A model generated the notes under the pieces. That model was not told the origin of the DNA, did not search any database, and saw only the letters and a list, made by a program, of their open reading frames with translations. A DNA stretch of 64,000 nucleotides from Zoogloeaceae bacterium (GTDB taxonomy: Bacteria > Pseudomonadota > Gammaproteobacteria > Burkholderiales > Rhodocyclaceae). Shown piece after piece: positions 15,943-24,371 of the stretch. The stretch lies in contig JACKMA010000003.1 of assembly GCA_024235635.1 (NCBI GenBank), forward strand, positions 62,001-126,000, read 5' to 3'. Numbering within the stretch: position 1 is the first letter of the stretch; the number at the start of each line of letters is the position of its first letter. The translations under genes were made by a program, and so were the position numbers.

Positions 15943-18393
15943 TTGTTCAACTTGCTACCGCGCCTATCGATCAGATTTCGCCTGCTACTGGCCAGCACCG
16001 CTGTTCAGGTGGTGTTGCTGAGCTTGCTGCTGTACAACAGCGTCCGGCTGATGGACGAGGCCACCACCGCGAGCCTCAAGACGGTGGTCGAGCAGAACGC
16101 GATCATGTTGCATACGGTCGCCACCGCCTATGGCGAGCGAGGCGACTACTCGGTGCTGCAGGACACCCTCGGCGAACTGCTCGCCGAGGCCGGCGAGGGC
16201 CTTGTGTACGTGCGCATCGTGTCGGCCAACGGCAAGACCCAGCTCTCTGCCGGCATGCCCGAACTGGTCGAACCGCCGCCACCCGATCCCGACGACGAAT
16301 CCGGTCTCGCAGCCGCACTCGAACGCAGCGTCATTCACGTCAGGCGACCGCTGCTGTTGCCGAACAACGAAGTCGGCTTCCTCCATTTCGGCGTGTCGGC
16401 GTCGGTACTCGGCAGCGCCCGCCAGGCGATTCTGCGCCAGGGTGCGATGATCGCGGCATCCGAAATCCTGCTGACCTTCATCCTGCTCTCCGGCATCGGC
16501 TACTTCCTGACTCGCAATCTCGCGGCGCTGCTGAAAGGCAGCCGGGCGATCGCGGAAGGACGGCTCGATCACCGCCTGCCGGAGACCGGCAACGACGAAC
16601 TGACCCAGCTCTCCCGCGATTTCAACATCATGGCGAGCAAGCTCAACGACCGCATCGGCGAGCTGCAGAACACCGCCCGCATGCTGCACCAGAGCGAACA
16701 GCGCTATGCGCTGGCGATGCGCGGTGCCAACGACGGGCTGTGGGACTGGGATCTGGAGAACGGCAGCCTGTACGTGGCACCACGATTCCTCGAGATCTGC
16801 GGCCTCGGCGAAAACGCCGGCACGATCGACAGCGAGCACATCTTCGAGGCGATTCATCCGGACGATCAGCAGGTCTATCGCCAGAAGCTGGTCGAGCACC
16901 TGAAGGGACTGACGCCGCAGTTCATGATCGAGCACCGGATCCGGTGGCCCGGCGGCAGCTATCGCTGGGTCCTGGTGCGCGGCGTCGCCCAACGGCACGA
17001 CGGCGACAAGCGCGCCTTCCGCATGGCCGGATCGATCAGCGACATCCACCAGCGCAAGCTGGCCGAAGAGCGGCTGATGCGCGACGCCCTTTACGACAGC
17101 CTGACGGGACTCACCAACCGCGGGCTGCTGCTCGCACATCTGAAGAGCGCACTCGGTCAGCTGCGCCGCCGACAGGATTTCCGGTTCGCGGTGATGGTGC
17201 TGAAGATCGAACGCTTCCGCCTGGTCAACGACAGCCTCGGCCACGCCAGCGGCGACCATCTGCTGCGCATCACGGCCGAACGCATCCGCAACGTCCTGCG
17301 CGAAGGCGACGTCGCCGCGCGGCTCGGCGGCGATCAGTTCGCGGTACTGCTCAATGGCGTCCCCGACGACCGCGAAGCGCACCAGTTGGCCGACCGGCTG
17401 CGCTCGGATCTGGGCAAGCCGGTCTCGCTCGCCGGGCAGACGGTGTACCCGGACGTACGCGTCGGCATCGCGCTGTCGGGCGCCGTGCACCTCGAAGCGG
17501 AAGCCATGCTGCGTGACGCCGACAACGCATTGAATCAGGCACGCAAGGACAGCGACCATCCGGTCGCCCTGTTCCAGGCCGACATGCATGCGCGCACGAT
17601 GCAGAACCTGCAGCGCGAGGCGGAATTGCGCGAAGCCCTGCAGCAAGGCCAGATGACCGTCCACTTCCAGCCCATCGTCTCGCTCGGCGACCGCAGTCTG
17701 CGCAGCCTCGAAGCCCTGGTGCGCTGGAATCATCCGTCCGAAGGCGTGCTGAGCCCCTATCACTTCATCCCGCTGGCCGAACAGCTCGACTTGGTTCACG
17801 TGCTGTGCATGCAGGTCGTCGGTCAGGTGTGTGCGCAGATCAGGCAGTGGGAGAGCCAGTACGGGGAGTCGCCGCCGGTGAGCATCAACCTGTCGGCACG
17901 CCAGTTCGCGCGGCAGGACCTGGCCGCCGAAATCATCGCGACGGTCCAGCAAAGCGGCGTGTCACCCCAGGCGCTGTGTTTCGAGGTCACCGAGAGCACG
18001 CTGGCGAACCCGGATGGGCGTGCCTACGAAATCCTGAGTGAACTGCGCGGCGCCGGCATGTCGGTCTATATCGACGATTTCGGCACCGGCTATTCGGCCC
18101 TGTCCTATCTGCACACGATGCCTTGCGACGTGATCAAGCTCGACGGCTCGTTCGTCCGCTCGATTGCCGAGGACGAGCGCCTGCGCGCGATCGTCGGACG
18201 CAGCATCGAACTTGCCCACGACCTCGGCATGTCGGTGGTCGCGGAGTGCATCGAGTCGGAGCAGCAGGCCAGCCTGCTGGCTGAGCTCGGCTGCGACTTC
18301 GGACAGGGCTACCTCTATTCCAGACCCGTGTCGCCGAGCGAACTGGGCGCACAACTGGCCGGTCGGGAGCCGGCCATGGGAGATACCGAATGA
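15943..18393 (+). CDS. Membrane PAS-GGDEF-EAL c-di-GMP phosphodiesterase
   Basis: An 816-residue sensor: membrane segment 1 (about 13-32), a periplasmic region of about 135 residues, membrane segment 2 (about 170-189), HAMP (190-240), PAS (250-375), GGDEF (383-545) and EAL (566-805). The GGDEF motif reads GGDQF, so cyclase activity is doubtful, although the upstream RxxD inhibitory site (REGD) is kept. The EAL site looks complete: EALVRW, SINLSARQF, DDFGTGYS, KLDGSFV, AECIE and FGQGY. It is therefore predicted to degrade c-di-GMP in response to a periplasmic signal. Start is TTG at 15943. Its TGA overlaps the ATG of the porin gene (ATGA), so the two are translationally coupled. Confidence 0.93.
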   Translation: MFNLLPRLSIRFRLLLASTAVQVVLLSLLLYNSVRLMDEATTASLKTVVEQNAIMLHTVATAYGERGDYSVLQDTLGELLAEAGEGLVYVRIVSANGKTQLSAGMPELVEPPPPDPDDESGLAAALERSVIHVRRPLLLPNNEVGFLHFGVSASVLGSARQAILRQGAMIAASEILLTFILLSGIGYFLTRNLAALLKGSRAIAEGRLDHRLPETGNDELTQLSRDFNIMASKLNDRIGELQNTARMLHQSEQRYALAMRGANDGLWDWDLENGSLYVAPRFLEICGLGENAGTIDSEHIFEAIHPDDQQVYRQKLVEHLKGLTPQFMIEHRIRWPGGSYRWVLVRGVAQRHDGDKRAFRMAGSISDIHQRKLAEERLMRDALYDSLTGLTNRGLLLAHLKSALGQLRRRQDFRFAVMVLKIERFRLVNDSLGHASGDHLLRITAERIRNVLREGDVAARLGGDQFAVLLNGVPDDREAHQLADRLRSDLGKPVSLAGQTVYPDVRVGIALSGAVHLEAEAMLRDADNALNQARKDSDHPVALFQADMHARTMQNLQREAELREALQQGQMTVHFQPIVSLGDRSLRSLEALVRWNHPSEGVLSPYHFIPLAEQLDLVHVLCMQVVGQVCAQIRQWESQYGESPPVSINLSARQFARQDLAAEIIATVQQSGVSPQALCFEVTESTLANPDGRAYEILSELRGAGMSVYIDDFGTGYSALSYLHTMPCDVIKLDGSFVRSIAEDERLRAIVGRSIELAHDLGMSVVAECIESEQQASLLAELGCDFGQGYLYSRPVSPSELGAQLAGREPAMGDTE

Positions 18394-19589
18394 CAAAAAG
18401 CCTGCTCGGGGCCGCACTGGCCCTGGCACTCGTCGCCAGCGATGCGTCCGCCGACACCGGCGAATGGCGGATCTCCGGATTCGGCACGATAGGCCTGGTG
18501 CGACCGTCCGAGGGCGACGCCTCCCTGCTGCGCAACGGCATCAACACGCCGGGGCGCGACGGCGTCGATTTCGGCGCCGATTCGGTGATCGGCCTGCAGG
18601 CTGGCCGCAACCTCGATTCGGGCATCGACGTCACCGCGCAGATGGTCGTGCGCGAAGACCAGAGCGGCAATGTCGAACCGCGACTGGCCTGGGCATTCGT
18701 CCGTTTCACGCCGCTCGCCGACCTGGAGTTCAGGATCGGCCGGATGCGCGCACCGTTCTTCATGTTCTCCGAGTCACTTTGGATCAACTACGCCAACACA
18801 TGGGTACGGCCGCCGACCGAGGTGTACGGCCTGAACCCCTTCAGCGATCTCGATGGCGCGGACATGATGTGGCATTCACGCGTGGCCGGCTACGACTTCG
18901 AACTGCGTCCCTACATCGGCCGCAGCACGCTCGAGCGGCAGTCGCGTCGGGCCAAGCTGAAGCGGATCCTCGGTGTCAATCTGTCGATCTACCGCGACGA
19001 CTACTCCTTGTTCATCGGCCATGCCGAAAGCCCGTTCTCGCTGCCCTGGAGCGACCCTCTGTTCCTGGCGGTGGACGCTGCGCTGCGGGCTTCGCCGTTC
19101 GCCGCGGTTGCCGACGACCTGTCCGGCCGCGACGGTTATGCGCGTTTCGATTCGGTCGGTGTGCAGTGGGACAACGGCGAATACTTGATGAGCGCCGAGT
19201 ACGCGCGGCGCGCTGCGAATCGCTACATCCCGAGCGCTCACGGCTGGCAACTGACCCTCGGTCAGCGCATGGGAACGGTCACCGCCTACGGCGTGCTGGC
19301 GCGACAGACCGAGGATGACCCGGTATCCGACGCCGATCTGTCGGCGGCACCGCCACTGCAGGGGGCGCTGAATCTGTTCAACGCCTCCCGCAGCACTGCG
19401 CAGAAAAGTGCCACGGTCGGCGCGCGCTGGGACTTCCACCGCAATGCGGCAGTGAAGCTGGAATTCACGCATGCGAAGGTCGCCGACGATTCGCTCGGCA
19501 GCTTCTTCCCGGTCGATGGGTCCGGGACGATCCTGTTCAGCGGGCGACGAATCAACCTGTTTTCGGCTTCGGTCGACGTAAGCTTCTGA
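18390..19589 (+). CDS. Outer-membrane porin-like beta-barrel protein
   Basis: A 399-residue exported protein with a signal peptide (MTKSLLGAALALALVASDASA, cleavage after ASA). The mature part is rich in alternating hydrophobic beta strands and ends in the aromatic VDVSF signature used by the BAM machinery. RIGRMRAPFFMFSESLWINY resembles porins that fold as trimers. No substrate can be inferred from sequence. It is coupled by ATGA overlap to the EAL gene and followed eight bases later by the small binding-protein gene, so all three form one operon. Confidence 0.8.
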   Translation: MTKSLLGAALALALVASDASADTGEWRISGFGTIGLVRPSEGDASLLRNGINTPGRDGVDFGADSVIGLQAGRNLDSGIDVTAQMVVREDQSGNVEPRLAWAFVRFTPLADLEFRIGRMRAPFFMFSESLWINYANTWVRPPTEVYGLNPFSDLDGADMMWHSRVAGYDFELRPYIGRSTLERQSRRAKLKRILGVNLSIYRDDYSLFIGHAESPFSLPWSDPLFLAVDAALRASPFAAVADDLSGRDGYARFDSVGVQWDNGEYLMSAEYARRAANRYIPSAHGWQLTLGQRMGTVTAYGVLARQTEDDPVSDADLSAAPPLQGALNLFNASRSTAQKSATVGARWDFHRNAAVKLEFTHAKVADDSLGSFFPVDGSGTILFSGRRINLFSASVDVSF

Positions 19590-19597
19590 GGTCCGCA

Positions 19598-20026
19598 ATG
19601 GCTTACTTCAACCAAGTCCTCGCCGCGATCGTGATTGCGCTGGCCGCCCATGGCAGTGCCTGGGCGCAACTGGTGATCGTCAGCGGCAAGAATGGGGCCA
19701 TCACCGAGTTGTCGCGTGCCCAGGCCGAACGTCTCTTCCTCGGTCGCGCGACGACACTCGCCGACAACACGCCGGTCACGCTGATCGATCTGCCGCCAGG
19801 ACCGGACCGGGATGCGTTCTACTTCACGCTGACCGGCAAGAACCCGGTGCAGACGCGGGCCTACTGGTCACGCCAGGTATTCACCGGCCGAGCCCTGCCG
19901 CCGAGGCAGGCTTCGTCGATCGACGAACTGCGTCGATGGCTGGTGGACGACGGCAATGCGATCGGCTACCTCCCGCAGGAGCATGTCGATGAACGACTAC
20001 GGATACTGCTCCCGGTCGCCGAGTAG
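19598..20026 (+). CDS. Short PstS-like periplasmic phosphate-binding-domain protein
   Basis: A 142-residue exported protein (signal peptide ending SAWAQ) related to the phosphate ABC transporter substrate-binding family. Motifs include LVIVSGKNGAITELSRAQ, AERLFLGRATTL, YFTLTGKNPVQTRAYWSRQVF and GNAIGYLP. At this length it is a single lobe, about half of a true PstS, and no permease or ATPase genes are present. A signalling role, presenting a ligand to the periplasmic domain of the EAL protein or to the porin, is more likely than transport. That is inference from context. Confidence 0.82.
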   Translation: MAYFNQVLAAIVIALAAHGSAWAQLVIVSGKNGAITELSRAQAERLFLGRATTLADNTPVTLIDLPPGPDRDAFYFTLTGKNPVQTRAYWSRQVFTGRALPPRQASSIDELRRWLVDDGNAIGYLPQEHVDERLRILLPVAE

Positions 20027-20111
20027 CGAGGGCAGCGAACGGAACGCGGGCCGGCCGACGGCCGGATAGCGCGGCGGAACCCTCAAATTCCGCGTGCGTC
20101 CGGCCGTTCGC

Positions 20112-20828
20112 TCAAGCACGCCCGTCGCGTGGGCCGATCGTGAGCCGCATCGGTGGCAGCCCGTCGATGCGCCCGGCCAGCCGATTGCCGGCCACGACCG
20201 GGCCGACCCCCTCGGGCGTGCCGGTGAATATCAGGTCTCCCGCCTTCAATTCGAACAGCCCGGACAAGGTCGCGATGACCTCGGGGATCGACCAGATCAT
20301 GTCCGCCAGATCGCCACGCTGGCGCACTTCTCCGTCCACCTCGAGCGCGATCGATCCGCGATCCAGCCAGCCACAGGCCGCCACCGGCGTCAGCGGCCCG
20401 ACCGGCGCCGACGCGTCGAAGGCCTTGGCGACGTCCCACGGCCGCCCCGCCTTCTTGGCCTCAGCCTGCAGGTCGCGGCGCGTCATGTCGAGCCCGGGTG
20501 CATAGGCCCAGACGCAGCATCGCGCCTGTTCCAGGTCCAGATCGATACCGCCCGAGCCGAGTGCCACCACCAGTTCGAACTCGTGGTGCACGTCACGGCT
20601 TGCCAGTGGATAGGGCCAGACCGACGAGCCGTCGTCAGCCACCGGGAAGACCGCATCGGCCGGCTTGGTGAAGAAGAAGGGTGGCTCTCGCGCCGGATCC
20701 TGCCCCATCTCGCGGGCGTGGGCCGCGTAATTGCGGGCCACGCAGAACACCCGCCGTACCTGGAACTTGCGCGCGTCCCCGACCACGTCGAGTTCGGTCG
20801 GCACAATCGCTTCGAAGATCGGCTCCAT
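20112..20828 (-). CDS. Fumarylacetoacetate hydrolase (FAH) family protein
   Basis: A 238-residue FAH-fold enzyme. It has FCVARNYAAHAREMG near residues 28-42, metal-site residues in HHEFELVVALG (E-x-E) and WDVAKAFDAS, and GDLIFTGTPEGVGPV near the C-terminus. Such single-domain proteins act as acylpyruvases, oxaloacetate decarboxylases or ring-cleavage product hydrolases; the substrate cannot be chosen from sequence. It converges on the porin operon. A perfect 7-1-7 GC palindrome (CCGGCCG-A-CGGCCGG, 20050-20064) sits between them without a U tract. Confidence 0.9.
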   Translation of the reverse strand: MEPIFEAIVPTELDVVGDARKFQVRRVFCVARNYAAHAREMGQDPAREPPFFFTKPADAVFPVADDGSSVWPYPLASRDVHHEFELVVALGSGGIDLDLEQARCCVWAYAPGLDMTRRDLQAEAKKAGRPWDVAKAFDASAPVGPLTPVAACGWLDRGSIALEVDGEVRQRGDLADMIWSIPEVIATLSGLFELKAGDLIFTGTPEGVGPVVAGNRLAGRIDGLPPMRLTIGPRDGRA

Positions 20829-20940
20829 CGTTTTCCTTCCCCTTCGGTGTCCGGCCCGGTTCGTCCGCTGGCCAGGGCCTCGAATATCGCACGAATCGTG
20901 CTTACCGGAGGCATGTGCCGCTGCTTCGGTGCATCGGGCC

Positions 20941-20969
20941 TTGACAACTCGCCGACAATCTAATTAAAT
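20941..20969 (+). promoter_or_regulatory. Sigma-70 promoter of hemP iron locus
   Basis: A consensus -35 TTGACA (20941-20946) and a -10 TTAAAT (20964-20969) are separated by the optimal 17 bases. The Fur palindrome begins within the -10, so occupied Fur would block RNA polymerase. Transcription should start about 20 bases before the hemP ATG. Confidence 0.8.
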
Positions 20970-20985
20970 GCGAATCATTCGCATT
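20967..20985. promoter_or_regulatory. Fur box
   Basis: AATGCGAAT-C-ATTCGCATT is a perfect 9-1-9 inverted repeat that matches the Fur box pattern. It overlaps the hemP promoter -10 element. Repression of hemP and downstream genes by iron-loaded Fur is expected. Confidence 0.85.
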
Positions 20986-20997
20986 ACAGTTTGTGTG

Positions 20998-21189
20998 ATG
21001 AACAAGCCAATCCTGTCGGAATCCGTCGATACCCGTTTCGGCTCGGTAGCCTCCGAGCCTTCGACCGGCGAGCGCGTGCTGGCCAGCGAAGTGCTCCTGG
21101 CCGGCAACCGGAAGCTGGTGATCGAGCATCGCGGCGAGCGCTACTGGCTGCGGGAAACACGCCAGGGCAAGCTGATTCTGACCAAATGA
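20998..21189 (+). CDS. hemP: Hemin uptake protein HemP
   Basis: A 63-residue HemP/HmuP protein, recognised by the C-terminal block IEHRGERYWLRETRQGKLILTK-like sequence (LRETRQGKLILTK at the end). HemP family members are small regulators or accessory factors of haem and siderophore uptake. The ATG at 20998 is used because the upstream in-frame ATG (20968) lies inside the promoter and Fur box. It is directly behind the Fur-controlled promoter and leads the iron locus. Confidence 0.9.
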   Translation: MNKPILSESVDTRFGSVASEPSTGERVLASEVLLAGNRKLVIEHRGERYWLRETRQGKLILTK

Positions 21190-21208
21190 GGCAGCGAGGA
21201 AGCGGACC

Positions 21209-21436
21209 ATGTACGTTTGCGTTTGCAAGGCAGTGACCGATCGGCAGGTGCGCGAGGCCGTCGCCCAGGGGGCCCGCTCGTTGCGCGACCTGAGGCGGGA
21301 TCTCGGCATCATCGACGAATGCGGCCGCTGCGCCGGGTGCGCGCGTCAATGCCTGGAATCCTCTGCCCCACCACCGGCCATCGTGCTCGATATGGCGTTA
21401 CAATGCCGCACAGCAGCAATTTCGGAGTGTGCGTGA
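21209..21436 (+). CDS. bfd: Bacterioferritin-associated ferredoxin
   Basis: Bfd carries a [2Fe-2S] cluster and reduces the iron core of bacterioferritin to release iron under starvation. In this 75-residue protein the cluster ligands are CVC (residues 4 and 6) and CGRCAGC (about residues 38-44), in the usual fold. The C-terminal 22 residues (ESSAPPPAIVLDM onward) are a variable tail. A GAGGAAG Shine-Dalgarno precedes the ATG. The stop is one base before the bfr start region, so bfd and bfr are co-translated. Confidence 0.92.
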   Translation: MYVCVCKAVTDRQVREAVAQGARSLRDLRRDLGIIDECGRCAGCARQCLESSAPPPAIVLDMALQCRTAAISECA

Positions 21437-21437
21437 G

Positions 21438-21914
21438 ATGAAAGGCGACAAGAAGATCATCCAGTTGCTGAACAAGCAGCTCGGAAACGAATTGACGGCG
21501 ATCAATCAGTACTTCCTGCATGCGCGGATGTACAAGAACTGGGGCCTCGAAGGGCTCGGCAAGCACGAGTACGACGAGTCGATCGAAGAGATGCACCATG
21601 CCGACAAGCTGATCGAGCGCATTCTGTTCCTCGAGGGCCTGCCCAACCTGCAAAGCCTCAACAAGCTGATGATCGGCGAGGACGTCAAGGAATGCATCGA
21701 GGGCGACCTCAGGCTCGAAGTCGGTTCGCGTACCGATCTGGTCGCCGGCGTGGCGCTGTGCGAGGAGCACAAGGACTACGTCTCGCGCGAGATCCTCGCG
21801 GAGATCCTGTCCGACACCGAGGAACACATCGACTGGCTCGAGACACAGTTGGAACTGATCGCCAAGGTCGGCACCGAGAACTACCTGCAGTCCCAGATGC
21901 ACGCCTGTAGCTGA
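21438..21914 (+). CDS. bfr: Bacterioferritin
   Basis: A 158-residue 24-mer-forming iron storage protein. The ferroxidase site is visible: E in NELTAINQYF (about residue 18), ExxH in EMHHADK (about 51-54), E94-type in DLVAGVALCEEH, and ExxH in DTEEHIDWLE (about 127-130). A haem-ligand Met occurs in LIERILFLEG-adjacent KLMIGED or EEMHH, not certain. It is next to its reductase gene bfd. ATG at 21438 is used, preceded by GGAG. Confidence 0.96.
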   Translation: MKGDKKIIQLLNKQLGNELTAINQYFLHARMYKNWGLEGLGKHEYDESIEEMHHADKLIERILFLEGLPNLQSLNKLMIGEDVKECIEGDLRLEVGSRTDLVAGVALCEEHKDYVSREILAEILSDTEEHIDWLETQLELIAKVGTENYLQSQMHACS

Positions 21915-21926
21915 ACATCCCCTCCC

Positions 21927-21948
21927 GGGCGCGTCGGACGACGCGCCC
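21927..21948 (+). terminator. GC hairpin after bfr (weak terminator or attenuator)
   Basis: GGGCGCGTC / GACGCGCCC forms a 9-bp perfect stem with a GGAC loop, 13 bases after the bfr stop. There is no U tract, so complete termination is unlikely; it could stabilise the upstream mRNA or attenuate the downstream tonB genes. Confidence 0.45.
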
Positions 21949-22020
21949 GCGCCAGCCAGCCCGCATGCACCGGGCGAGCCAGCCAAGAGCACCATCGACG
22001 GCTTGCCGACGGAGCATGCA

Positions 22021-22170
22021 ATGGGCGAAATCCGCCGAATCCAACACCCTTACCCGTTCAGGCGTCTGATCGCCTATCTGCTGGCCGCTGCGGTCGGCCT
22101 CGGGCTGATGCTCGACGTCGATCCCGTGCAACCGGTGGCCGGCGTCGCGAACACCGACGGCGGCGCGTGA
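22021..22170 (+). CDS. 49-residue single-pass membrane peptide
   Basis: ATG at 22021 with GGAG about seven bases upstream opens a 49-codon frame ending TGA at 22168-22170. The product has a basic N-terminus (MGEIRRIQHPYPFRRL), one hydrophobic helix (IAYLLAAAVGLGLML) and a short periplasmic tail. It ends three bases before the tonB ATG. No family recognised. Position and start signal suggest a real accessory protein of the TonB system. Confidence 0.55.
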   Translation: MGEIRRIQHPYPFRRLIAYLLAAAVGLGLMLDVDPVQPVAGVANTDGGA

Positions 22171-22173
22171 TCC

Positions 22174-22998
22174 ATGAACGCCGCGGATCTGACACTGGCC
22201 ATCGGCCAGGGCGCCGGCACGCGTGCACGAGCGAAGGCGCCAGCCACCCCCGCGGCGGGCCACGAAGCCACGTACGGCGATCGCAGCTACCAGCTCCTGC
22301 CGCTGGTGGCGGCCGCCCATCTCGCGATCGTCGCGTGGCTGGCGACGATGGTGCCCGCCCCCGCCGACAGGATCACGACGGTGCCGGTCGCGGTCACCTT
22401 GCTTTCCGCTCCGGTCGCACCCGTCGAATCGACCGCACCGCCGCCTGCGGTGCGCGCCGAGCCAACGCCTCCGCCCAAGTCGCAGCCGACCACGGCCCAA
22501 CCGTCGCGGCAGGCAAAGCCGGTCGTCGCCCGCCCACGGCCAAGGCCGGCGCCGCGCCGCCCTCGCCGCGCGGCTGAACCCGCGCCCACCCCGACGACGA
22601 TCGCTGCGGCGGACGTTCCACAACTCGACCAGCCCGTGCCGGACAGTTCGTCACCGGCCAGCCCGCAGCAGCATGAAACTGCCGCCAGGGCGACGCCACC
22701 GACTCTGCCGACGCGCACCGAGGCGCGCTTCGACGCGGCCTATCTGGCCAATCCGCGACCGGCCTACCCGGCCCAGTCGCGTCGCCTCGGCGAGCAGGGC
22801 ACCGTGGTGTTGCGCGTGCGCGTCGCTACCGACGGCGCAGCCGCCAACGTGACGCTGCACAGGAGCTCCGGCTTCGTCCGGCTCGATCGCGCCGCCATCG
22901 ACGCCGTCTCCCGCTGGCGCTTCGTGCCCGCGCGGCTCGGCGAGGACGCGATCGCGAGCTGGGTACAGGTTCCCATCGCTTTCACCCTGGAGTACTGA
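22174..22998 (+). CDS. tonB: Energy transducer TonB
   Basis: A 274-residue TonB. It has an unusually long N-terminal cytoplasmic stretch of about 40 residues, one membrane helix (LLPLVAAAHLAIVAWLATMV), a long Pro/Ala/Arg-rich periplasmic spacer (about 75-185), and the C-terminal TonB fold (RPAYPAQSRRLGEQGTVVLR and AIDAVSRWRFVPAR). It couples the proton motive force harvested by ExbB/ExbD to outer-membrane receptors. It abuts exbB directly (TGA then ATG). Confidence 0.95.
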   Translation: MNAADLTLAIGQGAGTRARAKAPATPAAGHEATYGDRSYQLLPLVAAAHLAIVAWLATMVPAPADRITTVPVAVTLLSAPVAPVESTAPPPAVRAEPTPPPKSQPTTAQPSRQAKPVVARPRPRPAPRRPRRAAEPAPTPTTIAAADVPQLDQPVPDSSSPASPQQHETAARATPPTLPTRTEARFDAAYLANPRPAYPAQSRRLGEQGTVVLRVRVATDGAAANVTLHRSSGFVRLDRAAIDAVSRWRFVPARLGEDAIASWVQVPIAFTLEY

Positions 22999-23757
22999 AT
23001 GGACAACACCTCGACACCGTTCGCCCGCTTCGATCTGGCCCACCTCTGGCATCAGGGCGATGCCGTGAGCCATGCCGTCGCACTGGTCCTGCTGGCGATG
23101 TCGATCGTCAGCTGGACGCTGATCCTCAGCAAGCTGTGGCGCAGCCTGAAGCAGCATCGCGAGGAGACCGCGGTCGTCAATTTCTGGCGCGCCCCCGGCA
23201 TCGCCGAAGGCATCGACACGCTGGCCAGGCATGCCCCGGGCGGCGCATATCACGAACTCGCTTGCCAGGCTGCCGCGGCCCATCGTCATTTTCTCCACCA
23301 CGGCCGCAGCAGCCTCGGCGGCGATCTCGGCCTCGACGAATTCCTGGTCCGTGCGATGCGTCGTCAGATCGCGCGATCGACCGCCCAGATCGAGTCCGGT
23401 CTGACGGTGCTGGCATCGATCGGATCGACGGCGCCCTTCGTCGGACTGTTCGGTACCGTCTGGGGCATCTACCACGCGCTCTCCGGCATCGCGCAGTCGG
23501 GCATGGCGACCCTCGACAAGGTCGCCGGCCCGGTCGGCGAGGCACTGATCATGACGGCGGCAGGCCTGTTCGTCGCGATTCCCGCGGTCCTCGCCTACAA
23601 CGCGCTGACCCGCAACAATCGTCTGCGACTCGCGGCGCTCGATGGCTTCGCCCACGACCTCCACGCCCAACTCGCCACCGGCGCCCGCATCGCACCGATG
23701 CCCATCGAGCCGGCCGCAACCGCCCGCGATGGCGCGATCGCCGAAGGAGCCGCGTAA
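22999..23757 (+). CDS. exbB: Biopolymer transport protein ExbB
   Basis: A 252-residue MotA/TolQ/ExbB proton-channel protein with three membrane helices (about 28-46, 135-160 and 170-195). The conserved block GSTAPFVGLFGTVWGIYHAL and the third helix EALIMTAAGLFVAIPAVLAYN are both present. It forms the pentameric channel around ExbD. It starts one base after the tonB stop, and its TAA overlaps the exbD ATG (TAATG). Confidence 0.96.
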   Translation: MDNTSTPFARFDLAHLWHQGDAVSHAVALVLLAMSIVSWTLILSKLWRSLKQHREETAVVNFWRAPGIAEGIDTLARHAPGGAYHELACQAAAAHRHFLHHGRSSLGGDLGLDEFLVRAMRRQIARSTAQIESGLTVLASIGSTAPFVGLFGTVWGIYHALSGIAQSGMATLDKVAGPVGEALIMTAAGLFVAIPAVLAYNALTRNNRLRLAALDGFAHDLHAQLATGARIAPMPIEPAATARDGAIAEGAA

Positions 23758-24227
23758 TGGCCTTCGGCGGACTGGTACAGGGTGGCGACAGCGCACCGAT
23801 GGCGGACATCAACACCACGCCGCTGGTGGACGTGATGCTGGTGCTGCTGATCATCTTCATGATCACCACGCCGCTGCTGACCCATGCCGTCAGGATCGAC
23901 ATGCCCGAGGCCAGCAGCACTCCGAACCGGGAGGAACCCGAGACCGTGAGCCTTGCGCTCGACGCCGACGGACGGCGCTACTGGAACGACGAACCGATCG
24001 AGGACGCGTCCCTGCCGGCCCTGCTCGCGCTCGCCGCGGCACGCTCGCCACAACCCGAACTGCACCTGCGGGCGGACCGCGAAACCCGGTACCAGACGCT
24101 CGCGGAAGTCATGTCCATGGCGCAACGGGCCGGCATCCGGCAAATCGGCTTCGTCACGGTACCCGCCGTCGAAACCGGCGGCACGGCCCCGCCACGGACG
24201 GCGCACACGCTGCCGGCGGGCGACTGA
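23757..24227 (+). CDS. exbD: Biopolymer transport protein ExbD
   Basis: A 156-residue ExbD/TolR protein with one membrane helix (DVMLVLLIIFMITTPLL). The conserved proton-carrying Asp is in TTPLVDVMLV (about residue 25). The periplasmic domain ends VMSMAQRAGIRQIGFVT, as in the family. It completes the tonB-exbB-exbD unit that powers the receptor encoded next. Confidence 0.96.
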   Translation: MAFGGLVQGGDSAPMADINTTPLVDVMLVLLIIFMITTPLLTHAVRIDMPEASSTPNREEPETVSLALDADGRRYWNDEPIEDASLPALLALAAARSPQPELHLRADRETRYQTLAEVMSMAQRAGIRQIGFVTVPAVETGGTAPPRTAHTLPAGD

Positions 24228-24371
24228 CCACAACACCAACCGGGCGCGCATCGATGCCCCGGGACAACAACGAAATCAATCCCAGCAGCCAGCCAGAAGG
24301 ACCCCGGTCGTTCCAAGCCAGCCAACCCCAACCCCGCGGCGCCCTGCGCGCCCCGACGACCGGAGACTACC

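Noticed and set aside
20050..20064. Perfect GC palindrome CCGGCCG-A-CGGCCGG between porin operon and FAH gene
   Set aside because: A one-base loop and no U tract make it a poor intrinsic terminator; possibly chance in GC-rich DNA.
20968..20997. An upstream in-frame ATG extending HemP by 10 residues
   Set aside because: It lies inside the -10 box and Fur palindrome, upstream of any likely transcript start.
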